From an uncultured Bacteroidota bacterium (GTDB lineage Bacteria > Bacteroidota > Bacteroidia > Bacteroidales > P3): a DNA stretch of 64,000 nt. This document shows, piece after piece, positions 9,004 to 16,954 of the stretch. Every line of letters starts with the position of its first letter. The stretch's first letter is position 1. The stretch is from NCBI GenBank assembly GCA_902774395.1, contig CACYIK010000003.1, positions 124,551 through 188,550 on the forward strand. The letters are read 5' to 3'. The position numbers and the translations under genes were made by a program. The notes beneath the pieces were generated by a model. That model was not told the DNA's origin. It searched no databases and saw only the letters and a list, made by a program, of their open reading frames with translations.

Positions 9004-10425
9004 ATGAAACGATTAACTATATTATTACTGGTGCTGTGCGCCGCCATGGAGGCCGGGGCGCAGAAATATTCGTTCACCTTCAAGCCTGAAGGAATTAGCG
9101 ACACGGTGATGTATGTGGCGCGGCATTTCCGCGACCAGCTGCAGCTCATGGACACGGCGGCGAAAGGCAAGGACGGCAGCTTCTGCTTCAAGGGGAAGCG
9201 CGAGTGGCCGCGTGGCATGTACGCCCTGGTGCGCCAAGGCGGCGAGAAGGCGCTGTGCGACTTCGTCATCGACGACAGCCGTCAGTTCACCATTACCGGC
9301 GACGAGCGTCTGACGCCCGCGACGGTGAAGGTGAAGGGCAGCGAGGGAAACCGCCAGATGTTCGACTACCTGGCCACGGTGGCGAAGGCAAAGAAAGAGA
9401 TGGATGATATCCGCAAGCGCCAGAAAGTAGCTGAGACGAAAGAACAGGCCGATGCCGACGAGAAAGCGCTGATAGAGCGCATGAAGAACTACGAGGCCAC
9501 GGCACGTCACCCGAAGAAAGCGACGCTCTTCTTCGACTTTGTCAACATGTGCGACGAACCCGATGTTCCGGAGGAGGTGGAAGACAAGGCGACATGGTTC
9601 CGGATGCATTACTGGGACAAACTGTTCGAAAGTGCCAAGCTGAAAGTGGAAAGCGAGAAGCGTGCGTTGATGTATAGCCCACAGCTGTTCAACAAGATGA
9701 ATTATTTCTTCTACGGAATGCTGTATCATGCCGACAGCGACACCATCTGCAGAGAGATCGACCGGCTGGCGGCACGTATCGGCAACGACACGGCACTGCT
9801 ACGCTATGTGTTCGACCATATCGAGCCGCGCTATTTCCGCTCCACGCGCAATATCGGATGGGACGCCGTATGGTGCCACCTGGCAGGCGAATACTACCTG
9901 AAGGGACGCTGTCCGTGGGCCACGGAGGGCACGCTGCACAACATACGATACAACTACAACCGTATCAAACAGAGCCTGATAGGCGCCCATGGACAGGAGT
10001 TACTGATGCTCGACACCACGCAGATTGACGCTCCGGAGCACTGGAAGTCGAGCCACCAGTTCCCAACCAAGTATGTGATTCTGTGGTTCTGGGACCCCGA
10101 CTGTCACCACTGCCAGGCACAGAGCGCTGAATTAAAGGTGCTCTACGACTCGCTGCAGACGGCGCCGGACCGCAGGTTCGAGGTGTATGCCGTGGGTTAC
10201 GAGAGCGACGTGGCCAAGTGGAAGAACTATGTCAAGGAGCACGACTTCCGATGGGTGAACGTGGGCGGCCAGAATGTGAACATCGACTACCAGGAGGCCT
10301 ACAATGTACATGGCGCACCGACGATGATTATCCTCAACGAGAAGCGAGACATCATCATGAACAAGGTGCTGCCCATCAAAGGACTGCTGCAATTCCTGGA
10401 CAACTACGAAAAAACAAGAAAATAA
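9004..10425 (+). CDS. Secreted thioredoxin-fold protein (DUF5106/TlpA-like)
   Basis: A 473-residue product with an N-terminal signal peptide (MKRLTILLLVLCAAMEAGAQ), a beta-rich N-terminal part resembling DUF4369, a helical middle resembling DUF5106, and a C-terminal thioredoxin-like domain with the redox pair in WDPDCHHCQAQ (CxxC) and the cis-proline motif HGAPTMIIL. Such proteins act in the periplasm or on the outer membrane as disulfide reductases or oxidases. A charged stretch (SAKLKVESEK) in the middle is low-complexity. It follows the barrel protein at 7755 with a 52-base gap and may be co-transcribed. Confidence 0.85.
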   Translation: MKRLTILLLVLCAAMEAGAQKYSFTFKPEGISDTVMYVARHFRDQLQLMDTAAKGKDGSFCFKGKREWPRGMYALVRQGGEKALCDFVIDDSRQFTITGDERLTPATVKVKGSEGNRQMFDYLATVAKAKKEMDDIRKRQKVAETKEQADADEKALIERMKNYEATARHPKKATLFFDFVNMCDEPDVPEEVEDKATWFRMHYWDKLFESAKLKVESEKRALMYSPQLFNKMNYFFYGMLYHADSDTICREIDRLAARIGNDTALLRYVFDHIEPRYFRSTRNIGWDAVWCHLAGEYYLKGRCPWATEGTLHNIRYNYNRIKQSLIGAHGQELLMLDTTQIDAPEHWKSSHQFPTKYVILWFWDPDCHHCQAQSAELKVLYDSLQTAPDRRFEVYAVGYESDVAKWKNYVKEHDFRWVNVGGQNVNIDYQEAYNVHGAPTMIILNEKRDIIMNKVLPIKGLLQFLDNYEKTRK

Positions 10426-10575
10426 AAAACAACACAAACAACAACAAACAACATAAATAGTTGTTCTTGTTGTTCAAGTTGTCTTCATTAAAAAAATAAA
10501 GAAAACAAAAAAACAACACAAACAACAACAAACAACATAATAAAAGTTGTTCTTGTTGTTCAAGTTGTCTTCATT
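10426..10575. repeat. Duplicated 75-base hairpin unit upstream of mutL
   Basis: Two direct copies of a unit of about 70 bases. Each is made of AACAAC words (ACAACAACAAACAAC) followed by their complement (AGTTGTTCTTGTTGTT) and the tail CAAGTTGTCTTCATTAA. Each copy can fold into a hairpin. They fill the gap between the thioredoxin-like gene and mutL. Confidence 0.9.
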
Positions 10576-10586
10576 AAGAAACAACA

Positions 10587-12395
10587 ATGGACATCATCAA
10601 CATATTGCCTGACAGTGTGGCCAACCAGATTGCCGCGGGCGAAGTGGTGGACCGGCCGGCAAGCGCCGTGAAGGAGCTGCTGGAGAACGCCATGGATGCC
10701 GGCGCCACACAGATAGACCTCATCATCAAGGATGCGGGGCGCACACTGATACAGGTGATAGACAACGGCTGCGGCATGAGCGACAGCGACGCACGGCTGT
10801 GCTTCGAGCGTCATGCCACAAGCAAGATACACAAGGCCGACGACCTCTTCGCCATCCACACCATGGGCTTCCGTGGCGAAGCGCTGGCGTCGATAGCGGC
10901 CATCGCGCAAGTGGAGCTGCGCACACGCCAGCACGACAACGAGCTGGGAACGACCATCCATATCGAAGGGTCGCAGGTGATAAGCCAAGAACCCACGGCC
11001 TGCCCGATAGGCACATCGTTGGCAGTGAAGAACCTCTTCTTCAACGTGCCGGCACGAAGGAACTTCCTGAAGAAAGACAGCGTGGAGTTCTCTCACATAG
11101 AGGAGGTGTTCCGCCGTGTGACGCTCATCCACCAGGACATAGGATTCACGCTGACAAGCAATGGACGCCAGATCTACGACCTCAAGGCCGGAAGTATGCT
11201 GCAGCGCATCAGCCAGCTCTTCGGCAACCCCTATAAGGAGCGCTTCTTTAATGTCGAGGAGGAGACCGACGTGGTGCGTATCAAAGGCTTCGTTGGCAAG
11301 CCCGAATACGCGCGGAAGACCCGCGGCGAGCAGTACCTCTTCGTCAACGGCCGCTTCATCAAGCACCCCGCGCTGAGTGCCGCAGTGGAGAAGGCCTATA
11401 CCGACCTGCTGCCGGAGCATACCTACCCAAGCTATTTCATCGGCCTCCAGGTCGACCCGTCGCGCATCGATATCAACATCCACCCCACGAAGACGGAGGT
11501 GAAGTTCGTCGACGACCACGCGCTGTTCGCCATCCTGCGGTCGGCGGTGAAGAAAGCCCTGGGCCAATTCACGCTGGCCACGGAGCTGGCTTTCGACACC
11601 CCCGAGGAGTTCAACATAGCGCCGGCACCCAAGGGATATATGCCGCCGGAGCCGAAAATCAGCTACAACCCGAGCTACAATCCCTTCCGCGCCACCCCCA
11701 CCCAGACACACCTCCACCTCGAGAAAGACCTCAAGGGCTTTAACGACATTAAAGACTTTAAAGACCTTAAAGACCCTAAGGACCTTAGAGACCTTAAGGA
11801 CTTTAAGGACCTTAACGACGCTACTCCCCAGTCACTTCCTACCAGCACCTGCCTGCAAGTACAGAACAAATATATCGTCACGACGTTATCCTCGGGCCTC
11901 GCCATCATCGACCAGCAGCGTGCCCACGAGCGCATCCTCTTCGACAGACTCTCTCACTCAGCCACACAGTCACTCAGTCTCTCCCAAACACTCCTCTTCC
12001 CCGTCAACTGCCAGTTCTCGGCGGCCGATGCCGACCTCTTCAGCGAGCTGCTACCCGAGTTGCGCGACTACGGCTTCGCCGTGGAGCCGCTCTCGCAGTG
12101 CACCTTCGTGGTCACCGCCACACCTGCCGACATGAAAGAGGGCGAACTGCAGAGCTGCTTCGACCAGATGCTCGCCGACTACAAAGGAGCTACGATGCAG
12201 AAGTTCAGCAACCGAAACCAGGCGCTCTGTGCCTCGCTGGCGCATCAGATGGCCATCCGTCCGGGCAAAGTCCTCTCGCAAGAGGAGATGCAGCAACTCG
12301 TCGCCGACCTCTTCGCCTGCCCCATGGCCGAAACAGCCCCCTCGGGCAAGAAAATCATCACAATAGTAAAACCCGAAGAACTACTGAAGAATTAA
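10587..12395 (+). CDS. mutL: DNA mismatch repair protein MutL
   Basis: GHKL ATPase that links mismatch recognition by MutS to strand removal. The N-terminal 330 residues carry the ATPase motifs NQIAAGEVVDRPASAVKEL, DNGCGM, TSKI and GFRGEAL, all intact. Residues ~380-411 are a run of KDLKD/KDFKD repeats encoded by a tandem AAGGACCTTAA word array in the linker. The C-terminal dimerisation domain contains DQQRAHERILFD, a degenerate form of the DQHA(x)2E(x)4E metal site of nicking MutL proteins, so endonuclease activity is doubtful; the second C-terminal motif region (CPMAETAPSGKKI) is present. Confidence 0.97.
   Translation: MDIINILPDSVANQIAAGEVVDRPASAVKELLENAMDAGATQIDLIIKDAGRTLIQVIDNGCGMSDSDARLCFERHATSKIHKADDLFAIHTMGFRGEALASIAAIAQVELRTRQHDNELGTTIHIEGSQVISQEPTACPIGTSLAVKNLFFNVPARRNFLKKDSVEFSHIEEVFRRVTLIHQDIGFTLTSNGRQIYDLKAGSMLQRISQLFGNPYKERFFNVEEETDVVRIKGFVGKPEYARKTRGEQYLFVNGRFIKHPALSAAVEKAYTDLLPEHTYPSYFIGLQVDPSRIDINIHPTKTEVKFVDDHALFAILRSAVKKALGQFTLATELAFDTPEEFNIAPAPKGYMPPEPKISYNPSYNPFRATPTQTHLHLEKDLKGFNDIKDFKDLKDPKDLRDLKDFKDLNDATPQSLPTSTCLQVQNKYIVTTLSSGLAIIDQQRAHERILFDRLSHSATQSLSLSQTLLFPVNCQFSAADADLFSELLPELRDYGFAVEPLSQCTFVVTATPADMKEGELQSCFDQMLADYKGATMQKFSNRNQALCASLAHQMAIRPGKVLSQEEMQQLVADLFACPMAETAPSGKKIITIVKPEELLKN
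11725..11820. repeat. In-gene AAGGACCTTAA array in mutL
   Basis: About ten degenerate copies of a nine-base unit (GACCTTAAA, GACTTTAAG, GACCTTAGA) in the MutL linker, read as KDL/KDF tripeptides. The same word is found in valS (14419-14462) and mpl (30190-30240). Because the unit is nine bases, copy-number change keeps the frame. Confidence 0.93.
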
Positions 12396-12399
12396 CCAC

Positions 12400-12474
12400 A
12401 TTCATCACTCATCACTCATCATTCATCACTCATCACTCATCACTAAACACTTAACACTAAACACTTAACACTAA
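12400..12474. repeat. CATCACT and AACACTTA word arrays
   Basis: The mutL to rhomboid gap consists of six or more copies of a CATCACT-type word followed by about four copies of a CTAAACACTTAACA-type word. The first word recurs inside uvrA2 and, in reverse complement, after the subtilase gene. The second recurs inside galE. Confidence 0.9.
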
Positions 12475-12475
12475 A

Positions 12476-13108
12476 ATGGCCCAATATCAACCACAAGGAT
12501 TCAGTCTGCTGCCGCCGGCAGTAAAACATCTGCTTATCATCAACGTGCTCTGCTACGGAGCCTACTACGTGCTGGGGCGCCAGGGCATCATCGACCTCAA
12601 CTTCATCCTCGGACTGTGGAGCCCCGGATCGGAAGAGGTCTACATCAACGCCTATGGGTTCCACATCTGGCAGCCCTTCACCTACATGTTCATGCATGCC
12701 AACCTGAGCCACCTGTTCTTCAACATGTTCGCCCTCTGGATGTTCGGCAACACATTAGAGAACTTCTGGGGCACGAAGCGCTTCATCGTCTACTACCTGG
12801 CCTGCGGCCTGGGTGCCGGCTTCCTCAGCCTCGCCATCCCGGGCTACCACCTCACCATCGGTGCCTCCGCCGCCGTCTACGGACTGCTGCTGGCCTTCGG
12901 CATGACCTTCCCCAACGAGTACATCTACCTCTATTTCCTCATGCCCATCAAAGCCAAGTGGTTCGTCATCGGCTACGCCGCCATAGAGCTCTTTGAGGGC
13001 TTTCTCGTCACCAACGACGGCATCGCCCACTTCGCCCATCTGGGCGGCATGCTCGTGGGTCTGCTGCTCATCCTCTGGTGGCGCAAACACCCCTTCAGCA
13101 GGCTCTAA
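12476..13108 (+). CDS. Rhomboid-family intramembrane serine protease
   Basis: A 210-residue inner-membrane protein with six hydrophobic segments. The family motifs are in order: NxxF-type MHANLSHLFFNM (residues 73-84), the catalytic serine in GASAAVYGLL (Ser131), and the catalytic histidine in AHFAHLGGMLVG (His188). Rhomboids cleave transmembrane segments of other membrane proteins; the substrate here is unknown. It begins two bases after a word array, and the start ATG has no evident ribosome-binding site, as is common in this phylum. Confidence 0.94.
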   Translation: MAQYQPQGFSLLPPAVKHLLIINVLCYGAYYVLGRQGIIDLNFILGLWSPGSEEVYINAYGFHIWQPFTYMFMHANLSHLFFNMFALWMFGNTLENFWGTKRFIVYYLACGLGAGFLSLAIPGYHLTIGASAAVYGLLLAFGMTFPNEYIYLYFLMPIKAKWFVIGYAAIELFEGFLVTNDGIAHFAHLGGMLVGLLLILWWRKHPFSRL

Positions 13109-13142
13109 AAAAGATTTTTACCGCCATGTAAAAAAAAGTGCG

Positions 13143-13150
13143 TATTTTTG
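13143..13150 (+). promoter_or_regulatory. -7 box for the 13198 gene
   Basis: TATTTTTG matches TAnnTTTG, 48 bases before the ATG of the secreted protein at 13198. Confidence 0.65.
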
Positions 13151-13197
13151 CATTTTGTTTTTGCGAATAATTATTAAACAATAAATAATAAAAACAC

Positions 13198-13797
13198 ATG
13201 AAAAAAACCTTTACCCTTGCAGTGCTTGTGGCACTGATGATGCCCTTGATGGCTCAGAAAACCGAGAACGTCTTCTCTATCAAACATGAATGGACCAAGA
13301 TGATTGGCTACAGCTACCAGCCTGGTTACAAATATGGTATTTCTTTCGCCGGCGGTTCGTTCCTCTCCATCGGCTGGGCCGAGGAAGGTACCCACTACAA
13401 CATCTCTGCCACCGAATACCGCGAGCCCACATGGTCGCTGCGCTGCGGCTGGATTGGCTACGCCTTCGACAAGGATGTCACCGGCATCGGCGCCATCACC
13501 TTCCGTCCCATGCTCGTCCTCGGTATAGACAAGACCAAAGACGCTATCCAGACAACCGACCCCGTCACGGGTACGCCTGTATGGGAAAAGGAGAGCAACA
13601 CCTACTTCACCATGGCTCCCACCATCGTCTTCAACGTCTACATGCTCCACTTCTCGGTGGGCTACGAAATCGTTCCCAAGTTCAAAGACTTGAACGGTAT
13701 CAACTTCGGCGTCGGTATCTCCATCCCCGCCAGCAAGGACAAATGGAAAGAACAGGCCAAGAACTATCAGCAGAACCGCAGTAAGAAGAAAAAATAG
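13198..13797 (+). CDS. Small secreted barrel-like protein, unknown function
   Basis: A 199-residue product with a clear signal peptide (MKKTFTLAVLVALMMPLMAQ). The mature part is rich in alternating aromatic/Gly segments (SFAGGSFLSIGW, LRCGWIGYAF, NVYMLHFSVGYEI, INFGVGISI), suggesting a small outer-membrane beta-barrel of about eight strands, and ends in a basic tail (NRSKKKK). No family is recognised. It has its own -7 box and precedes valS by 12 bases, so valS may be co-transcribed from this promoter. Confidence 0.75.
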   Translation: MKKTFTLAVLVALMMPLMAQKTENVFSIKHEWTKMIGYSYQPGYKYGISFAGGSFLSIGWAEEGTHYNISATEYREPTWSLRCGWIGYAFDKDVTGIGAITFRPMLVLGIDKTKDAIQTTDPVTGTPVWEKESNTYFTMAPTIVFNVYMLHFSVGYEIVPKFKDLNGINFGVGISIPASKDKWKEQAKNYQQNRSKKKK

Positions 13798-13809
13798 TTT
13801 TAATCAATA

Positions 13810-16656
13810 ATGGAATTAGCCTCCAAATACGATCCTCGTGCCATCGAGGAGAAATGGTACCAGTTTTGGCTCGACAAGAAACTCTTCCACTCTGAGCCCG
13901 ACCACCGTGTGCCCTACACCATCGTCATCCCGCCGCCCAATGTCACCGGCGTGCTGCACATGGGCCACATGCTCAACAACACCATCCAGGACGTCCTCGT
14001 CCGCCGCGCCCGCATGCAGGGCAAGAACGCCTGCTGGGTCCCCGGCACCGACCACGCCTCTATCGCCACCGAGGCCAAGGTGGTGAAAGCCCTCTCCGAG
14101 CAGGGCATCAAGAAGCACGACCTCTCCCGCGAGCAGTTCCTGGAACATGCTTGGGAGTGGACCCACAAGCACGGCGGCATCATCCTGCAGCAGCTCCGCA
14201 AACTCGGCGCCAGCTGCGACTGGGATCGCACGGCCTTCACCATGGACGACACGCGCAGCGAGAGCGTCACCAAGGTCTTCGTCGACCTCTACAACAAAGG
14301 CCTCATCTACCGTGGCCTCCGCATGATCAACTGGGACCCCAAGGCTCTCACAGCCCTCTCCACCGAGGAGGTGGAATACAAGGAGGAGCGCTCCAAACTG
14401 TACTACCTGAAATACTACCTTAAGGACCTTAAAGACCTTAAGGACATTAAGGACCTTGAAGAGCAGGGCAACATCATCCACCGCGATGAGAAAGGCTACT
14501 ACGCCGTCGTCGCCACCACGCGTCCCGAGACCATCATGGGCGACACCGCCATGTGCATCAACCCCAAGGACCCGAAGAACCAGTGGCTCCGCGGCCACCG
14601 CGTCATCGTGCCCCTCGTGGGCCGCGAGGTGCCGGTCATCGAGGACCGCTACGTGGATATCGAGTTCGGCACCGGCTGCCTGAAAGTCACCCCCGCCCAC
14701 GACGTCAACGACTACAACCTGGGCAAGACCCATAACCTCGAGACCATCGACATCTTCAACGACAACGGCACCATCTCCGAGCAGTCGCCCCTCTATGTGG
14801 GCATGGACCGCTTCGCCTGCCGCAAGCAGATTGCCAAAGACCTCGAGGCCGCAGGTCTCATGGAGAAAGTCGAGGACTACACCAACAAGGTGGGCTACTC
14901 GCAGCGCAACCCCGACACCGCCATCGAGCCGCGTCTGTCGCTGCAGTGGTTCCTCAAGATGCAGCACTTCGCCGACATCGCCCTGCCGCCCGTCATGGAA
15001 GGCAAGATCAAGTTCTACCCCGAGAAGTACAAGAACACCTACCGTCAATGGTTGGAGAACATCCAGGACTGGTGCATCAGCCGCCAGCTCTGGTGGGGTC
15101 ACCGCATCCCCGCTTGGTACCTCGAGGTGAACGGCAAAGAGGAGATTGTCGTCGCCCTCAACGAAGAGGAGGCTAAGAAGATTGCCAAGGAGAAATACAA
15201 CTATACCGGCGAGCTCCGTCAGGACGAGGACGCCCTCGACACCTGGTTCAGCTCCTGGCTCTGGCCCATCTCCCTCTTCGACGGCATCAACAAGCCCGGC
15301 AACGAGGAAATCAACTACTACTACCCCACCGTCGACCTCATCACCGCCCCCGACATCATCTTCTTCTGGGTGGCCCGCATGATTATGGCCGGCGAGGAGT
15401 ACATGCACGATGTGCCTTTCCGTAACGTCTACTTCACCGGCGTTGTCCGCGACAAGCTGGGCCGCAAGATGTCCAAGTCCCTCGGCAACAGCCCCGACCC
15501 CATCAAGCTGATGGAGGAATACGGCGCCGACGGCGTCCGCATGGGCATGCTGCTCACCGCCCCTGCCGGCAACGACATCCTCTTCGACGAGAAAATCTGC
15601 GAGCAGGGCCGCAACTTCAGCAACAAGATGTGGAACGCCTTGCGCCTCGTCAGCGGCTGGCAAGTATCCGATGAGACTCAAGCAATCCTGCCTGAGCGAC
15701 AGCGAACGGCCTGCGACCAACGTGGAGCAAAGCAATCAAGCAATCAAGCAATCAACAACGAGGTCGCCATCCAGTGGATGGAGCAGCGCATGGCCCAGGT
15801 CATCGAGGAAATCGAGAAAGACTTCGAACAGTACCGTCTCAGCGAGGCCCTCATGGCCACCTACAAGCTCATTTGGGACGACTTCTGCTCGTGGTACCTC
15901 GAAATGGTCAAGCCCGCCTACGGCACCCCCATCGACCGCGAGACCTACGACGCTACCCTCTCCATCTTCTCGCGCCTCATGCTCCTCATGCACCCCTTCA
16001 TGCCCTTCGTCACCGAAGAAATCTGGCATGCCCTGCAGACCATCGGCAAGGACGACGAGAAGGCTGCCTTCATCAATGCCAACTACAGCATCATGAACCA
16101 GCACATGCCCACCAGCGTCTTCTTCGACCAGCGCATGCTCGACGAGTTCGACACCGCCCGCGAGGTCATCGCCGGTGTGCGTAACATCCGCAACACCCGC
16201 AACCTCTCTCCCAAGGAGGCCCTCGAGGTTTCGTTCATCGCTACCGACGACCGCTACCGCTTCGCCAGATTCAACGGCATCGTGCAGAAGCTGGCTAACG
16301 TCAGCGCCATCAACGAGGTCAAGGAGAACCCCGAAGGGGAAGAAGGGGAACTGAGCTCCGCTGAAAAACAATCAAATGAAGCGAAGAAACCCGCCGGTGC
16401 CCTGTCGTTCATGGTGGGTACCATGGAGTGCTTCGTGCCCATGCCGGAGAACGTCAACAAGGACGAGGAGCTCAAGAAGCTGCAGGACGAGCTGAAATAT
16501 GCCGAAGGCTTCCTGCGCAGCGTCATGGCCAAACTCTCCAACGAGAAGTTCGTCAACGGAGCCCCTGCGGCAGTCATCGAGAAGGAGCGCAACAAACAGC
16601 GCGACGCCGAGACCAAAATCGCCGCCCTCAAGGCCCAAATTGCCAGCCTCTCGTAG
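13810..16656 (+). CDS. valS: Valyl-tRNA synthetase
   Basis: Class I aminoacyl-tRNA synthetase charging tRNA-Val. The 948-residue product has the HIGH motif as HMGH in [15 protein letters not shown], the editing domain ([12 protein letters not shown]), KMSKS in [14 protein letters not shown], the anticodon-binding helical domain, and a C-terminal coiled-coil arm ending in LKAQIASLS. Three stretches are alien to the family: [13 protein letters not shown] at ~203-217 in the editing region, a segment at ~627-649 with repeats of AAGCAATC, and a charged patch at ~843-858. All keep the frame. The rest is intact, so the enzyme should be functional. Confidence 0.97.
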   Translation: MELASKYDPRAIEEKWYQFWLDKKLFHSEPDHRVPYTIVIPPPNVTGVLHMGHMLNNTIQDVLVRRARMQGKNACWVPGTDHASIATEAKVVKALSEQGIKKHDLSREQFLEHAWEWTHKHGGIILQQLRKLGASCDWDRTAFTMDDTRSESVTKVFVDLYNKGLIYRGLRMINWDPKALTALSTEEVEYKEERSKLYYLKYYLKDLKDLKDIKDLEEQGNIIHRDEKGYYAVVATTRPETIMGDTAMCINPKDPKNQWLRGHRVIVPLVGREVPVIEDRYVDIEFGTGCLKVTPAHDVNDYNLGKTHNLETIDIFNDNGTISEQSPLYVGMDRFACRKQIAKDLEAAGLMEKVEDYTNKVGYSQRNPDTAIEPRLSLQWFLKMQHFADIALPPVMEGKIKFYPEKYKNTYRQWLENIQDWCISRQLWWGHRIPAWYLEVNGKEEIVVALNEEEAKKIAKEKYNYTGELRQDEDALDTWFSSWLWPISLFDGINKPGNEEINYYYPTVDLITAPDIIFFWVARMIMAGEEYMHDVPFRNVYFTGVVRDKLGRKMSKSLGNSPDPIKLMEEYGADGVRMGMLLTAPAGNDILFDEKICEQGRNFSNKMWNALRLVSGWQVSDETQAILPERQRTACDQRGAKQSSNQAINNEVAIQWMEQRMAQVIEEIEKDFEQYRLSEALMATYKLIWDDFCSWYLEMVKPAYGTPIDRETYDATLSIFSRLMLLMHPFMPFVTEEIWHALQTIGKDDEKAAFINANYSIMNQHMPTSVFFDQRMLDEFDTAREVIAGVRNIRNTRNLSPKEALEVSFIATDDRYRFARFNGIVQKLANVSAINEVKENPEGEEGELSSAEKQSNEAKKPAGALSFMVGTMECFVPMPENVNKDEELKKLQDELKYAEGFLRSVMAKLSNEKFVNGAPAAVIEKERNKQRDAETKIAALKAQIASLS
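14419..14462. repeat. In-gene AAGGACCTTAA array in valS
   Basis: Four to five copies of the nine-base unit GACCTTAAG or GACCTTAAA, read as [12 protein letters not shown]. It is the same word as in mutL and mpl. Confidence 0.92.
15690..15757. repeat. In-gene CAATCAAG word insert in valS
   Basis: A family-foreign stretch that ends in three copies of AGCAATCA, followed by AACAACGAG where conserved coding resumes (EVAIQWMEQ). The preceding part (GAGCGACAGCGAACGG) is not repetitive but also has no counterpart in other ValS proteins as far as I recall. Confidence 0.7.
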
Positions 16657-16698
16657 CAAAAAAGCCTTTATTGGAAATCAATAAGTTACAAGCGTAAA

Positions 16699-16738
16699 AA
16701 TCGCCTCAAACCACTGGGTTTGAGGCGATTGCTTTTTT
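16699..16738 (+). terminator. Intrinsic terminator of valS
   Basis: A perfect 14-bp stem (AATCGCCTCAAACC / GGTTTGAGGCGATT) with loop ACTG, followed by GCTTTTTT. Confidence 0.95.
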
Positions 16739-16769
16739 AATACACTTATAACCCACTGATAATCACCAC

Positions 16770-16895
16770 CCTTATGGTACCAACAACGTATCAACTCCGT
16801 ATCAACACCGTACCAAGTCCGTACCAACTCCTACCATGGTAGGAGTTGATAGGGTGTTGGTAGGTCATTGGTAGGGTGTTTGTACCGGGTAGGGG
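16770..16895. repeat. Large imperfect palindrome built of CCGTATCAAC words
   Basis: The left half repeats words such as GTATCAACTCCGTA and CCGTACCAAGT. The centre is the palindrome CTCCTACCATGGTAGGAG. The right half carries complementary words (GTTGATAGGGTGTTGGTA). The same architecture, sharing GTATCAACTCCGTATCAA, recurs at 54905-55000, so this is a repeated element rather than a local accident. Confidence 0.85.
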
Positions 16896-16901
16896 TAAAG
16901 A

Positions 16902-16928
16902 AAAAGCCCGCCGAATTGGCGGGCTTTT
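16902..16928 (-). terminator. Terminator of the S9 peptidase gene
   Basis: An 11-bp perfect stem (AAAAGCCCGCC / GGCGGGCTTTT) with a five-base loop. On the minus strand it directly follows the S9 peptidase gene and ends in a T-run. Confidence 0.88.
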
Positions 16929-16954
16929 AGTTCTTAGTTCTTACTTCTTAGCTC

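Noticed and set aside
13816..15735. Very long minus-strand open frame opposite valS
   Set aside because: It is the antisense of a clear ValS gene; GC-rich codon use leaves the opposite frame open. Similar antisense frames opposite the S9 peptidase gene, korA, the subtilase gene and glyA were rejected for the same reason.
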